The notes under the pieces were generated by a model, which was given only the letters and a program-made list of their open reading frames with translations, made no database searches and was not told the DNA's origin. From Caldifarciminota bacterium (GTDB taxonomy: Bacteria > Hydrothermota > Tepidihabitantia > Tepidihabitantales > Tepidihabitantaceae): a DNA stretch of 27,697 bases. This document shows, piece after piece, positions 14,305 through 23,283 of the stretch. The position numbers and the translations under genes were made by a program. The stretch spans positions 1 through 27,697 of the forward strand of contig JAFGQF010000121.1 of NCBI GenBank assembly GCA_016935775.1, written 5' to 3'. Each line of letters opens with the position of its first letter. The stretch's first letter is position 1.

Positions 14305-15557
14305 CCGGGCCGCAGGGCCTCGTCGAACTCGCGCCGCACCCGGCCCAGCGCCGGCCTGAACCCGCGAACCACCAGCCGTCGCCGCCCGGCCAGTTGCTGC
14401 TCGCTGATGAGCCGCCCCGCGCCCCGCACCAGCGCCAGCAGGTCGGGCCGGGAATCGGGCACGGTGAACGTCCGGCTGACCATCTGCCGGTCAAGGCTGG
14501 CCCGCATCCGGTCGAGCAGGTCATCCAGCCCGGCCCCGGTGCTGCCTGAAATCAGGACGGCGTCCGGGTACTGCTTGCGCAGCCGCTCGACCTGCAGGTC
14601 GTCGTACAGCCGGTCCGACTTGGAGAGCACCAGCAGCCGCGGCCGGTTTGCCGCCCCGACCTGCTCGAGCGTTTCCTCCACCACGCTGATGCGGTCGGCG
14701 ATGCGCGGCTCGGTCGCGTCAACGACATGCAGCAACAAGTCCGCCTCGCGTACCTCGGCCAACGTCGCCCGGAAACTCGCGACCAGCTCGTGCGGCAGGT
14801 GGCGAATGAACCCGACGGTATCAGAGAACACCACCGGCGCGTGCCGTTCCAGCCGGACCACGCGGGTACTCGGGTCCAGGGTTGCGAACAGCCGTTCCGA
14901 CACCAGCACGCCGGCATCGGTCAGCCGGTTGAAGAGAGTTGACTTGCCGGCGTTGGTGTAGCCGACCAGTACCGCCTTGAAAAGGCCCTGCCGGCGCCGG
15001 CGCTGGGTGGTCCGCTCACGGTCAACCCGGGCCAGCGACCGACGCAGCGCGGTAATCCGCTGCTGGATGCGCCGCCGGTCCACCTCGAGCCTGGTCTCGC
15101 CCGGGCCGCGCGTGCCGATGCCGCCGCCGAGCCGCGACAGTTCGGTCCTCAACCCGGTCAGCCGGCTCTGCCGATACTCGAGCTGGGCGAGCTCGACCTG
15201 GATGCGGGCCTCGGCGGTGCGGGCGTGCAGCGCGAAGATGTCAAGAATGAGCGCCGGCCGGTCGATGGTCCGCACGCCGACTTCGCGCTCGATGTTGCGC
15301 TGCTGGGTCGGGCTGAGCGACTCGTCGAATATCACCAGCGCAATCGAGTACTCACGGCACAGCCGGGCCAGTTGCTCGACCATCCCGCGGCCCACCAGGG
15401 TTCCCGGTTCGGGCCGCGCCCGGACCTGGATGAGCTTCTCGACCACCTCCCCGCCCGCAGTCCTGGTCAACTCGGCCAGCTCGTCCAGCGAATCCGAACG
15501 CAGCCAGCGGTCCCGGCTGGACCGCGCGACGCCGACCAGCAGTACCCGCGTGCTCAA
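14301..15557 (-). CDS. hflX: HflX-type ribosome-associated GTPase
   Basis: HflX binds the 50S subunit and splits stalled or hibernating ribosomes under stress. From a TTG at 15557 the protein is 418 aa, typical. The N-terminal HflX domain has TLVGRGMVEQL, SPTQQRNIE and the GIGTRGPGETRLE turn (about 146-158). A basic coiled coil precedes the GTPase domain. In that domain G1 is GYTNAGKST (199-207), G3 DTVGF (246-250), and G4 SKSD (312-315) where NKxD is usual. The TTG overlaps the preceding stop as TTGA. The frame extends further upstream, but the phosphatidyltransferase gene occupies that DNA. It is the last gene of the long minus-strand operon. Confidence 0.93.
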   Translation of the reverse strand: MSTRVLLVGVARSSRDRWLRSDSLDELAELTRTAGGEVVEKLIQVRARPEPGTLVGRGMVEQLARLCREYSIALVIFDESLSPTQQRNIEREVGVRTIDRPALILDIFALHARTAEARIQVELAQLEYRQSRLTGLRTELSRLGGGIGTRGPGETRLEVDRRRIQQRITALRRSLARVDRERTTQRRRRQGLFKAVLVGYTNAGKSTLFNRLTDAGVLVSERLFATLDPSTRVVRLERHAPVVFSDTVGFIRHLPHELVASFRATLAEVREADLLLHVVDATEPRIADRISVVEETLEQVGAANRPRLLVLSKSDRLYDDLQVERLRKQYPDAVLISGSTGAGLDDLLDRMRASLDRQMVSRTFTVPDSRPDLLALVRGAGRLISEQQLAGRRRLVVRGFRPALGRVRREFDEALRPG

Positions 15558-16132
15558 GCGCGTTGCCTGCCCACGTGGATCAACCGCTGGACCACGGTGA
15601 CCAGGCTGCCCAGGGCGATGACCCCGAGCGCGACCGGCATCCAGGTCCGGCCCAGGACGAACGCCCCGACGAGCAACACCAGCACCCGTACCGGGCGTTC
15701 GAACCAGCCGACCGCGCAGTCGAACCCGGCGCCCTCGGCCCGGGCACGGACGTAGCTGACCATCAGCGAAAGCACCAGCGCGACCAGCGCCAGCAAACCG
15801 TGAAGCGACCTGGCCGGCCAGTAGTACCAGGCGATGCCGCCCAGCACCATTGCCTCGCTCAGGCGGTCCACCGTCGAATCGAGCACGGCCCCGAACCGGG
15901 ACTTTCGGCCCGAGGTCCGCGCCAGCTCGCCGTCCAGCGTGTCGGCCAGGCCGACCAGCGCCGCGAGCGCGCCGGCCCACGCGAACCGGCCGATGGCGAA
16001 CAGCCAGGCCGCCCCCGCGCTCAACGGCAGCGCGGCCAGCGTTACCGCGTTCGGGGCCACCCCGGCCCGCCCGAGCAACGAAACCAGCGGCCCGAGCAGC
16101 CGCCGGCCCTGGCGCTTATGCTCTTCCTTCAC
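15554..16132 (-). CDS. CDP-alcohol phosphatidyltransferase, phosphatidylinositol-phosphate-synthase-like
   Basis: A 192-aa integral membrane enzyme that joins a CDP-activated lipid to an alcohol. The family motif is complete: D64, D67-G68, A71-R72, G81, D85 and D89 in DTLDGELARTSGRKSRFGAV then LDSTVD. About six hydrophobic helices are visible. The LDSTVDRLSE context and the FERPVR segment late in the protein resemble inositol-phosphate-using members more than glycerol-phosphate PgsA, but the substrate cannot be fixed by eye. The GTG at 16132 gives MKEEHKRQGRRL and a 17-base overlap with rsmI. A start at 16180 is possible but less natural. Confidence 0.82.
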   Translation of the reverse strand: MKEEHKRQGRRLLGPLVSLLGRAGVAPNAVTLAALPLSAGAAWLFAIGRFAWAGALAALVGLADTLDGELARTSGRKSRFGAVLDSTVDRLSEAMVLGGIAWYYWPARSLHGLLALVALVLSLMVSYVRARAEGAGFDCAVGWFERPVRVLVLLVGAFVLGRTWMPVALGVIALGSLVTVVQRLIHVGRQRA

Positions 16133-16829
16133 GTCCCGCCACCACGACAACCACCTCGCCCCGCAGCTCCCGCCCGGCAATCGCCGCGCTCACCTCCCCA
16201 AGCGTGCCCCGGAGCACCTCCTCGAACTTCTTGGTCAACTCGCGGCAAAGCACCACGCGCCGGTCGCCAAGCAGCTCACCGAGGTCCGCGAGCAATCGAC
16301 CCACCCGCCGCGGCGACTCATAGAAGACCATCGTCCGCTCCTCCCCGATGAGGGCCGTGATGCGCTTGCGGCGCCGGCCGTCGCGCCGCGGCAGGAAACC
16401 CTCGAAGGCGAATCGGTCGGTCGGCAGGCCCGATATCACCAGCGCGGCCAGCAACGCCGAAGCGCCCGGCACCGGCCGCACCGGGATGCCCCGCTCCGCC
16501 GCCGCTCGCACGAGGTAGAACCCCGGGTCGGATATGCCCGGCGTGCCGGCATCGGTGGCCAGCGCCAGCCGCTTGCCCTGGCGAAGCATCTCGAGCAGTT
16601 CCGGCGTCCGGCGCAGCTTGTTGTGATCGTGGTAGGATATCAAGCGGTTGGCGATCCCGAGGTGTCGGAGCAGCCCCCCGGTCCGACGGGTATCCTCGCA
16701 GGCGATTGCGTCCGCACCGACCAGCGCGCTCCTCGCACGCTCGGTCATGTCGCCCAGGTTGCCGATCGGCGTGCTGACAACGTACAGGCCCGGCTCCAGT
16801 CCCGGCCCGGCGCGCTCAGCCGAGCTCAT
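16116..16829 (-). CDS. rsmI: RsmI, 16S rRNA C1402 2'-O-methyltransferase
   Basis: RsmI methylates the ribose of C1402 in the small-subunit decoding centre, the nucleotide RsmH methylates on the base. The 237-aa protein is a little shorter than E. coli RsmI (286). It has the tetrapyrrole-methylase-like SAM fold: LYVVSTPIGNLGDMT (about 16-30), CEDTRRTGGLL, ATDAGTPGISDPG, PGASALLAALVISGLPTDRF, and FYESPRRV. The C-terminal helical extension of longer homologs is mostly missing. Its start overlaps the end of the phosphoesterase gene by 14 bases. Confidence 0.94.
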   Translation of the reverse strand: MSSAERAGPGLEPGLYVVSTPIGNLGDMTERARSALVGADAIACEDTRRTGGLLRHLGIANRLISYHDHNKLRRTPELLEMLRQGKRLALATDAGTPGISDPGFYLVRAAAERGIPVRPVPGASALLAALVISGLPTDRFAFEGFLPRRDGRRRKRITALIGEERTMVFYESPRRVGRLLADLGELLGDRRVVLCRELTKKFEEVLRGTLGEVSAAIAGRELRGEVVVVVAGREGRA

Positions 16830-17292
16830 GGAACTCCACGACTCCGGTTTCCGTGTCGACCGTCGCGACCGTGGCCAGCCCGGTCAGCCAGCCGCAGGCC
16901 TCGCCCGGGTTGATTACCGGCGGCACGCCCGGCACGTGCGCGGGCCGGTGGGTGTGGCCGTGAACGATGTAGTCACAGTCCGGCCGCGCGGTCGGCGGCT
17001 CGTGACTGACCGAGAACACGCGACCCGTCAGCTCGAACCGGTGCGGCCCGGGGAAAAACTCAAACCCGAACTCGCGCGCCCGTTCCTCGAGCGCCGGGCG
17101 GTCGCCGTCGTTGTTGCCGAACACACCGACCAGCGGACAGCGCAGCCGCCCGAACTCGGCCAGCGCGAACTGCGACACGATGTCGCCGCAGTGGATGACG
17201 GCCGCGACGCCGAGCCGGTCGAACAGCGCGGCAGCATCCCGGCAGCGGGCCAGGTGGTCGTGGGTATCCGAAACGAGGCCGACCAGGCTCAC
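16816..17292 (-). CDS. YfcE/MJ0936-type metallophosphoesterase
   Basis: A 158-aa calcineurin-like phosphodiesterase. All metal-binding signatures are present: SDTHDH (8-13), HCGDI (34-38), GNND (59-62), SHE (96-98), and the final HGHTHRP (111-117). The size fits the small one-domain YfcE/MJ0936 group, which cleaves phosphodiester bonds in vitro and whose cellular substrate is generally unknown. The GTG at 17292 overlaps the rpoD stop as GTGA. Its place between rpoD and rsmI implies co-transcription but does not reveal the substrate. Confidence 0.88.
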   Translation of the reverse strand: MSLVGLVSDTHDHLARCRDAAALFDRLGVAAVIHCGDIVSQFALAEFGRLRCPLVGVFGNNDGDRPALEERAREFGFEFFPGPHRFELTGRVFSVSHEPPTARPDCDYIVHGHTHRPAHVPGVPPVINPGEACGWLTGLATVATVDTETGVVEFHELG

Positions 17293-19082
17293 CGGAGCAT
17301 GTCCCGCAGCGACTCGAACTTGCGCAACCGGACCGGGTGGCGCAGCTTCTTCAGAGCCTTGGCTTCAATCTGGCGGACCCGCTCGCGGGTGATGTTGAAA
17401 ATCTGCCCGACCTCTTCGAGCGTCCGCGGGCAGCCGTCGCCGAGCCCGAACCGCAGCCGCAGGACCTTCTCCTCGCGCTTGGAGAGAATCTTCAGCGCCT
17501 CCTCGAGCTTCTCTCCCAGGAGCGACACCCCGGCGGCGTGCGACGGCGAGGCCGACTTCTCGTCGCAGATGAAATCGCCGATGAAGCTCGACTCGTCGTC
17601 GTCAACCGGCTTGTCCAGTGACACCCCGAACTGGGATATCCGCGTCAGCGCCTCGATCTTCTCCTTGGGCGTCGACAGCCGCTGGGCGAGTTCGGCGACG
17701 GTCGCGTCCCTGCCGTACTCCTGCTGGAACTTGCGCTGGAGCTTGCCGACCTTGTTGATGGCGTCGATGATATGGGCCGGCACGCGCACGGTCCGGGACT
17801 GGTCGGCTATCGCCCGGGTGATTGCCTGCTTGATCCACCACGTCGCGTAGGTCGAGAACTTGAATCCCTTGCGGTAGTTGAACTTCTCGACCGCCTTGAT
17901 CAGGCCGACATTGCCCTCCTCGAGGAGGTCGGCGAATTCCAGGCCGCGGTTGACATAGCGCTTGGCAATCGAGATAACCAGCCGGACGTTGCCCTCGATC
18001 ATCTTGTCCCGGGCGGCGATTATCCGGACCTCGCAGCGCGCCATCTCGTCGAGCGTCGCCCGGATTTCGGACGTGCCCGCGCCGAGGAACTGCTGGCAAG
18101 TCCTGGCTTCCTGGCGGAGCTCGCGCGTCTCGTCGGTCTGCCCGCGCCCCTCCTGGCGCGCCTCCTGCAGCTCCTCGGCAAGGTCGAGGGCACGCCGGGC
18201 GACTTGCTTGTAGTCGCTCATGAAGGCATTGACGAGGTGGTGCTGCAGCGACATCTTGCGAATCCAGTTGTGAACCTGGCGGCGCAGCTCGGCGATCTCC
18301 TCGCGCGCCTTGCGGTCTCCGGTTCGCTCGCCCAGCGCCTCGATCCGGTCGGCCGCCCGACGAATCTTCTTCAGGTAGTTGATGAACCGCTGGCGGTCAC
18401 GCGACAGCGCCTTCTGGTCGAACAGGCACTCGAACTCGACCCGCGCGACCTGGTCGAGTGACCGGGCGCCTTCCTCGATCGCAACGCACTCTTCGGCCAG
18501 CTTCCGCATCATCGCAACCGGGCGGAACATGAACTCGATGATGCTGTCGTATCCCTCCTCCATTTCCCGCGAATAGTGGATCTCCTCTTCGCGGGTCAGC
18601 AGGGGCAGCTTCGAAAGCTCGCGAAAATACGACTTGGTCGGGTCCTCGGTTCGCTGGATGGTCGGCTTCGGCCCCTTCTTGACCTCGACCTGGACCCGGT
18701 CGTGGTCGTCGGTGACCTTGATTCCCTGGCTCGCCAGCTCGGCGATCAGCTCGTCGAGCCGCTCCGCCGACATCAGGACATCTTCCGGGATGGTTTCCTC
18801 GAGCTCGTCATAGGTGATCTGGCTGTCACCCGATGCCTTGGCGAGCACCGCCTTGAGCCACCCGGACCGCTCCGCGCGGTCCGCCGGCTCGTCGACGGCG
18901 GTGGACCGCTTGCGGGAATCGCTGGCGACCTTGTCGGCCTTGGCCGAACCTGCGACCGACTTCCGTTTCTTGCCGCCCGGAGCCCGCCTGGCGGCCTGCT
19001 TCGCGAGCTTCTTCCCGGCCGGGCGCCCGGCTGACTTTGCCGTGCCGGCCCGACTCTTGCGCGTCGTCATCTTCTGCTTCAT
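17289..19082 (-). CDS. rpoD: RpoD, primary sigma-70 factor
   Basis: The main sigma factor that directs RNA polymerase to housekeeping promoters. It is 597 aa. After a Lys/Ala/Arg-rich head (1-60) there is a short region 1.1-like segment (about 88-130), region 1.2 (about 145-180), a non-conserved spacer (about 200-340) as in proteobacterial group 1 factors, and region 2 (about 355-435) with EGNVGLIKAVEKF and STYATWWIKQAI. Region 3 and region 4 end with the helix-turn-helix TLEEVGQIFNITRERVRQIE. The ATG overlaps the dnaG stop (ATGA), and AGGAG lies 9 bases upstream. The consensus-like promoters in the window fit this factor. Confidence 0.97.
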   Translation of the reverse strand: MKQKMTTRKSRAGTAKSAGRPAGKKLAKQAARRAPGGKKRKSVAGSAKADKVASDSRKRSTAVDEPADRAERSGWLKAVLAKASGDSQITYDELEETIPEDVLMSAERLDELIAELASQGIKVTDDHDRVQVEVKKGPKPTIQRTEDPTKSYFRELSKLPLLTREEEIHYSREMEEGYDSIIEFMFRPVAMMRKLAEECVAIEEGARSLDQVARVEFECLFDQKALSRDRQRFINYLKKIRRAADRIEALGERTGDRKAREEIAELRRQVHNWIRKMSLQHHLVNAFMSDYKQVARRALDLAEELQEARQEGRGQTDETRELRQEARTCQQFLGAGTSEIRATLDEMARCEVRIIAARDKMIEGNVRLVISIAKRYVNRGLEFADLLEEGNVGLIKAVEKFNYRKGFKFSTYATWWIKQAITRAIADQSRTVRVPAHIIDAINKVGKLQRKFQQEYGRDATVAELAQRLSTPKEKIEALTRISQFGVSLDKPVDDDESSFIGDFICDEKSASPSHAAGVSLLGEKLEEALKILSKREEKVLRLRFGLGDGCPRTLEEVGQIFNITRERVRQIEAKALKKLRHPVRLRKFESLRDMLR

Positions 19083-20746
19083 TTACTGTCGCTCCTCTCC
19101 CGGGCGGCGCCGCTCAACAGCTTGCCCCGCTCCCGTGTCAAAAGCTCGACTTCCTCTTCCCGGCCCTGCTCATGGGCCCGGCGTATCCGCTCGACCAGCC
19201 ACCCGGCGCGCAGCCGGGCAGCCCAGGTCCGGAACTCCTCCGGCGGCAGGACGCGCTGCTCACTGAACGTCCAGCCCGCGACCCGCTTCTTCATCTCCTG
19301 GTCTTCAACCCGGTCCAGCACCATCGCCGCTCCGTATCCCGGCGTTTCGCAATGCGCCAGCCCGAGTTCCGCCACCGCTTTCAGTTCCTCGTCCTCGATG
19401 CATTCGACCAGGCCCAGCTCGCCGGCGATCCGGGCCAGCTCCGCCTCCTGGACCATCATCGCCACCAACCGCTCGGCCAGCCGGTTGCCGCCGCGCTTCA
19501 CCGGCCGGGATATCGCGGGCCTGGGCCCGGATTCCAGCACCGCGCCCCGGCTCACCCCGAACCGCTCGGCCAGGCGGTTAACGTACAGCTCGCGCGTCGC
19601 CTGGTCCGGGATCTGGCGCACCAGGCCGACGAGCTGGCGCAGCGCGGCCCGCTGACCCAGCACCGTCTTGCCGTCGTACCCGGTCGCGACGAAATCCACG
19701 AAATCAACCGGCCGGTCAACCAGCCCGGTCAGGACATCCTGCCGGCCGTTCCGCACGAGGTCATCCGGATCTGAGCCCGCCGGCAGCACGACCAGTTGCG
19801 GCTCAAGACCCGACTTCAGCAGCACCTCCAGCGCCCGCAGCATCGCCTTGTGCCCGGCCGGGTCGCCGTCGAAGCAAACCAGCACGCGCCGGTTGAACCG
19901 CCGCAACAGCCGCGCCTGGTCCTCGGTCAATGCCGTGCCCAACGGCGCCACCGTATTGGCAAACCCGGCTTGGACCAGGGAAATCACGTCGAAATTGCCC
20001 TCGACCAGCAGCGGCACGGCTTCCCGGATATGGCCCTTCGCCTGGAACAGGCCGTAGACCTGGCGGCCCTTGTGGAAAACCGCGGTCTCGGGCGAGTTCA
20101 GGTACTTCGGTTCCCGGTCGTCGAGCACCCTCCCGGTGAACCCCACCACCCGTCCCGAAAGCGACAGCAGCGGGAACATCAACCGGTCGTAGAAGTAATC
20201 CCCCAACCCGTCATCCCGTCGCGCCAGCAGCCCGGCGTCCACCAGCGCCTTCTCGCCCCAGTTCTGGCGCCGTGCCTCGCCTCGCAGCCGATTGCCGCCC
20301 GGCGCGTAGCCGAGTCGGAATCGCCCGGCAACCTCCCGCTTGAGTCCGCGCGCGGCCAGGTAGGTTCTTGCCTTCTCGGTCCGGGACAACTGGCGCTCGA
20401 AAAAACGGGCGGCGTTCTCGCACGCCTCGTACAGGTGCTGGTTGCGGTCCGACTGCTCGAAACTCACCTCGATGCCCAGTCGCTCGGCCAGCAACTTCAT
20501 CGCCTCCGGGAAGTCCAGCTTCTCCTGGGCCATCACGAAAGAAACCACGTTGCCGCCCGCGCCGCAGCCGAAACAATGATAGGTCTGGCGTTCGGGGCTG
20601 ACGTAAAACGACGGGCTGCTGTCCGGGTGAAACGGGCACAGCGCGCGGTAGTTCCGACCAACCTTGCGCAACGGCAGGTAGCCACCAATCAGTTCGACGA
20701 TATCGGTCTCGGCCCGAATTCGCTCGATGACCTCAGGCTGGATCAT
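19079..20746 (-). CDS. dnaG: DnaG primase
   Basis: DnaG makes RNA primers at replication forks. From the ATG at 20746 (GGGGAG upstream) it is 555 aa. The N-terminal CHC2 zinc finger uses C37, H40, C58 and C61. The catalytic core follows, with the Toprim motifs EGNFD (metal-binding Glu; EGYMD in many relatives) and CFDGDPAGHKA. A helical C-terminal region of about 130 residues would bind the DnaB helicase. An open frame continues 57 bases upstream into mutS2 but lacks conserved sequence. The start overlaps the mutS2 end by 14 bases. Confidence 0.96.
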   Translation of the reverse strand: MIQPEVIERIRAETDIVELIGGYLPLRKVGRNYRALCPFHPDSSPSFYVSPERQTYHCFGCGAGGNVVSFVMAQEKLDFPEAMKLLAERLGIEVSFEQSDRNQHLYEACENAARFFERQLSRTEKARTYLAARGLKREVAGRFRLGYAPGGNRLRGEARRQNWGEKALVDAGLLARRDDGLGDYFYDRLMFPLLSLSGRVVGFTGRVLDDREPKYLNSPETAVFHKGRQVYGLFQAKGHIREAVPLLVEGNFDVISLVQAGFANTVAPLGTALTEDQARLLRRFNRRVLVCFDGDPAGHKAMLRALEVLLKSGLEPQLVVLPAGSDPDDLVRNGRQDVLTGLVDRPVDFVDFVATGYDGKTVLGQRAALRQLVGLVRQIPDQATRELYVNRLAERFGVSRGAVLESGPRPAISRPVKRGGNRLAERLVAMMVQEAELARIAGELGLVECIEDEELKAVAELGLAHCETPGYGAAMVLDRVEDQEMKKRVAGWTFSEQRVLPPEEFRTWAARLRAGWLVERIRRAHEQGREEEVELLTRERGKLLSGAARERSDSK

Positions 20747-23051
20747 CGTCGCTCCCCAGCCGGGCCCGCGTGACCCCGCTGCCGCCTTCGGCCGGGCCAC
20801 CAAAGGCGAAATCGCTCACTCGCCGGTCCCGGCCCAGGCAATCCCAGACCATCTGGCGCAGCACGCCGCCGCCCCGTCCGTGGACAATCGTGACCTCGCC
20901 GACCTCAAGCGCGCTGGCCTCGTCCAGGAAACCGGTCAGCGCTTCGAACGCCTCCTCACGCCGCATCCCGACGATGTTGAGGCTCGGGCTGAAATGATAG
21001 GGTTCATCCCGGGTCCCGGGCTCCCGCGCCGCGACCGGGCGCTCTCCGCCGGCGGGACCGATATCGGCCAGCGGCAGCTCGGTCCGGACGCTGCCGAAAG
21101 CGACCGTCACCTTGCCCGGGCCGGTCCTCACCACTTCACCGGCACGCCGGAAGGTACGAGAGAGTACAGTATCTCCCGGTTTCGGTTCGAAACCCGCAGG
21201 CGGCCCCGGCTCGGCGCCGGCCGGCGGTGACGCATCAGCCAGCTCGCGCTCGACCAGTCGCTTGGCAGCGACGATTGACCGGTGCTCGGCCTGGGTCTGC
21301 CGGATTTGGCGGACGGCGTTCTCAATCTCGCGCCGGGTAGCGACCAGGAAACGCTCCCGCTCCTGCCGCAGGCGTTCCCGCTCCTCCACTGCCTCCTGCT
21401 CGAAAGCGGCTCGTTGCGACTCCAATTCCGCCCTGGACGCGACCGCCTGCTGATGTTCGCGCTCGGCTGTCTCGCGCTCCCGGCGCGCTTCCTCAAACTC
21501 CCGGTCCAGCGCCCGAAGCCGGGCGTCAAGGTCAAGCCACTCACCGCTCATCCGCTGCCGGGCCCGCTCGACCAGCCGGGCCGGCAGCCCGACCCGCTCG
21601 GCGGTGGCGAAAGCGCTGGATTCACCCGGATGGCCGAGGTCGAGCCGGTAGGTCGGCCGGCCATCTCTGAAACCCATCGCCGCATTCACCATCCCGGGCT
21701 CGTCCTGCACCAGCAGCTTGAGCGAACCAAAATGGCTTGTCGCCACGACCAGGACCCCCCGGTCCCGCAACTCTTCGAGCACCGCGAAGGCCAGCGCCGT
21801 TCCCTCCTCGGGTGAAGTCGACGACCCGATCTCATCCAACAACACCAGTGCCCCGGGACGGGCGTCCCGCAGCACCGACTTCAGGTTCTCGAGGTGGGCG
21901 GTGAACGAAGACAGGTCGGCGTCGAGCGACTGGTCGTCGCCGATATCGGCGAAGACACCGTCGAACAGCGGCAGGACGGTTCCCTCCGCCGCCGGCACCT
22001 GCATGCCGCAGGCGGCCATCAACGCCAGCAGCCCGACCGTCTTGAGCACCACCGTCTTGCCGCCGGCGTTGGGACCGGACACCAGGACCACTCGCCGGCC
22101 CTCGGGCAGGTCAAGGTCAAGCGGCACCACTTCAATCCCGCGCCGCACCAGCAACGGGTGCCGCGCCGCCAGCAGCCGCAGCTCTCCGCCGGTGCTGAAC
22201 CTGGGCCTCCGGCAACCGAGGTCACGCGCGAAACGGCACTTGGCCACGAGGAAATCGGCCCGGCCGACGATTTCCAGGGCGACCCGCAGGCTCTCGGCCC
22301 GCTCAGCAACGGCCCCGGAGAGCTCGCGCAGCACCCGCGCGACCTCCTCGGCCTCCTCGCCGCGTAGCTCGGCGACCCGGTTCTGCTCGGCCAACGTCTC
22401 AATCGGCTCGACGAACAGTGTCTGGCCGCTGCCCGAGCTCTCGTGCACTACGCCGGGCACCCGGTCGCGGTGGTCGAGCCGCAGCGGCAGCACGAAGCGG
22501 TCGCGTCGAACGGTCGGCCGGTCCTGGAACCAATCCGGGTGCTCGGCAACCAGCTTCTCCATCCGGCTGACCAGCGAATTCCGGTGCTGCCGCAGCTCGG
22601 CACGAACCCCGGCCAGCCGTGACGTGGCATCATCAGCTACCTCGCCGTGCTCGTCGATGGCGCCCTCCAGGCGGTCGGCCAGCCCGGAATGGTCCTCGAG
22701 CGCCCGCAACGAATGCCAGACCAGCGCCAGTCGTTCGCGCCTTGACCCGAAGTCGGCCCGGCACCGGCTGGTACCGGCAGCGGCGCGGGCGACCTCGAGC
22801 AACTCGGTGCCGCGCAGAACCGACCCCTGTCCAGCCCGCCGCAGCAGCGGCCTGACATCGGGCACGGCCGCCACGTCGGGGAGTTCTCCCAGCGCCAGCA
22901 GCTCGTCGAGACAGTCCAGCTCCGACTCGATCCACTCCCGGTTGCGGGATGGTTCCATCGCCCGGGCAAGTTCTTTGCCCACCGGCGTCCGGCAAAGCGC
23001 GGCCAGCACTTCCCGCACGCGCGGGAGGTCCAGCACTGCCAGGTTACTCAC
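20733..23051 (-). CDS. mutS2: MutS2, ATPase with C-terminal Smr nuclease-like domain
   Basis: MutS2 lacks the mismatch-recognition domain of MutS. In various bacteria it restrains recombination or rescues collided ribosomes. It is 772 aa, near the usual 780. N-terminal helical core and clamp domains come first, then the ATPase with Walker A GPNAGGKT (326-333) and Walker B ALVLLDEIGSS (401-411). A long Glu/Arg-rich coiled coil (about 510-620), a KOW-like segment (GDTVLSRTFRRAGEVV), and an Smr domain at the end follow. In the Smr part the usual LDLRG is LNIVGMR and HGxGTGxLR is HGRGGGVLR. The GTG at 23051 has AGGAGG 3 bases upstream. Confidence 0.93.
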   Translation of the reverse strand: MSNLAVLDLPRVREVLAALCRTPVGKELARAMEPSRNREWIESELDCLDELLALGELPDVAAVPDVRPLLRRAGQGSVLRGTELLEVARAAAGTSRCRADFGSRRERLALVWHSLRALEDHSGLADRLEGAIDEHGEVADDATSRLAGVRAELRQHRNSLVSRMEKLVAEHPDWFQDRPTVRRDRFVLPLRLDHRDRVPGVVHESSGSGQTLFVEPIETLAEQNRVAELRGEEAEEVARVLRELSGAVAERAESLRVALEIVGRADFLVAKCRFARDLGCRRPRFSTGGELRLLAARHPLLVRRGIEVVPLDLDLPEGRRVVLVSGPNAGGKTVVLKTVGLLALMAACGMQVPAAEGTVLPLFDGVFADIGDDQSLDADLSSFTAHLENLKSVLRDARPGALVLLDEIGSSTSPEEGTALAFAVLEELRDRGVLVVATSHFGSLKLLVQDEPGMVNAAMGFRDGRPTYRLDLGHPGESSAFATAERVGLPARLVERARQRMSGEWLDLDARLRALDREFEEARRERETAEREHQQAVASRAELESQRAAFEQEAVEERERLRQERERFLVATRREIENAVRQIRQTQAEHRSIVAAKRLVERELADASPPAGAEPGPPAGFEPKPGDTVLSRTFRRAGEVVRTGPGKVTVAFGSVRTELPLADIGPAGGERPVAAREPGTRDEPYHFSPSLNIVGMRREEAFEALTGFLDEASALEVGEVTIVHGRGGGVLRQMVWDCLGRDRRVSDFAFGGPAEGGSGVTRARLGSDDDPA

Positions 23052-23091
23052 GAGCCTCCTTGGCTCCTCGCGGCGGAATTGCGGCCGGCGA

Positions 23092-23280
23092 CTACTGGTG
23101 ACGCCGGCGCCACGCCCGTCGCCGCGCCTCGGCCTGCTTGCGCTTGCGGCGCACGCTCGGCTTCTCGTAGTATTCGCGGCGCTTCACGTCGCGCAGGATA
23201 CCGGCCTTCTCGCATACCCGGCGGAACCTGCGCATGAAGCTCTCGTAGGATTCGCCTTCCCTGACAACAACACCTGCCAT
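23092..23280 (-). CDS. rpsU: Ribosomal protein bS21
   Basis: A 62-aa, strongly basic small-subunit protein that helps mRNA binding at initiation. The opening VVVREGESYESFMRRFRR, the middle RREYYEKPSVRRKRK, and the Arg-rich end are classic S21. AGGAGG lies about 12 bases before the ATG. In E. coli rpsU leads the rpsU-dnaG-rpoD operon; here mutS2 lies between rpsU and dnaG. rsmE ends 3 bases upstream. Confidence 0.96.
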   Translation of the reverse strand: MAGVVVREGESYESFMRRFRRVCEKAGILRDVKRREYYEKPSVRRKRKQAEARRRAWRRRHQ

Positions 23281-23283
23281 AGT

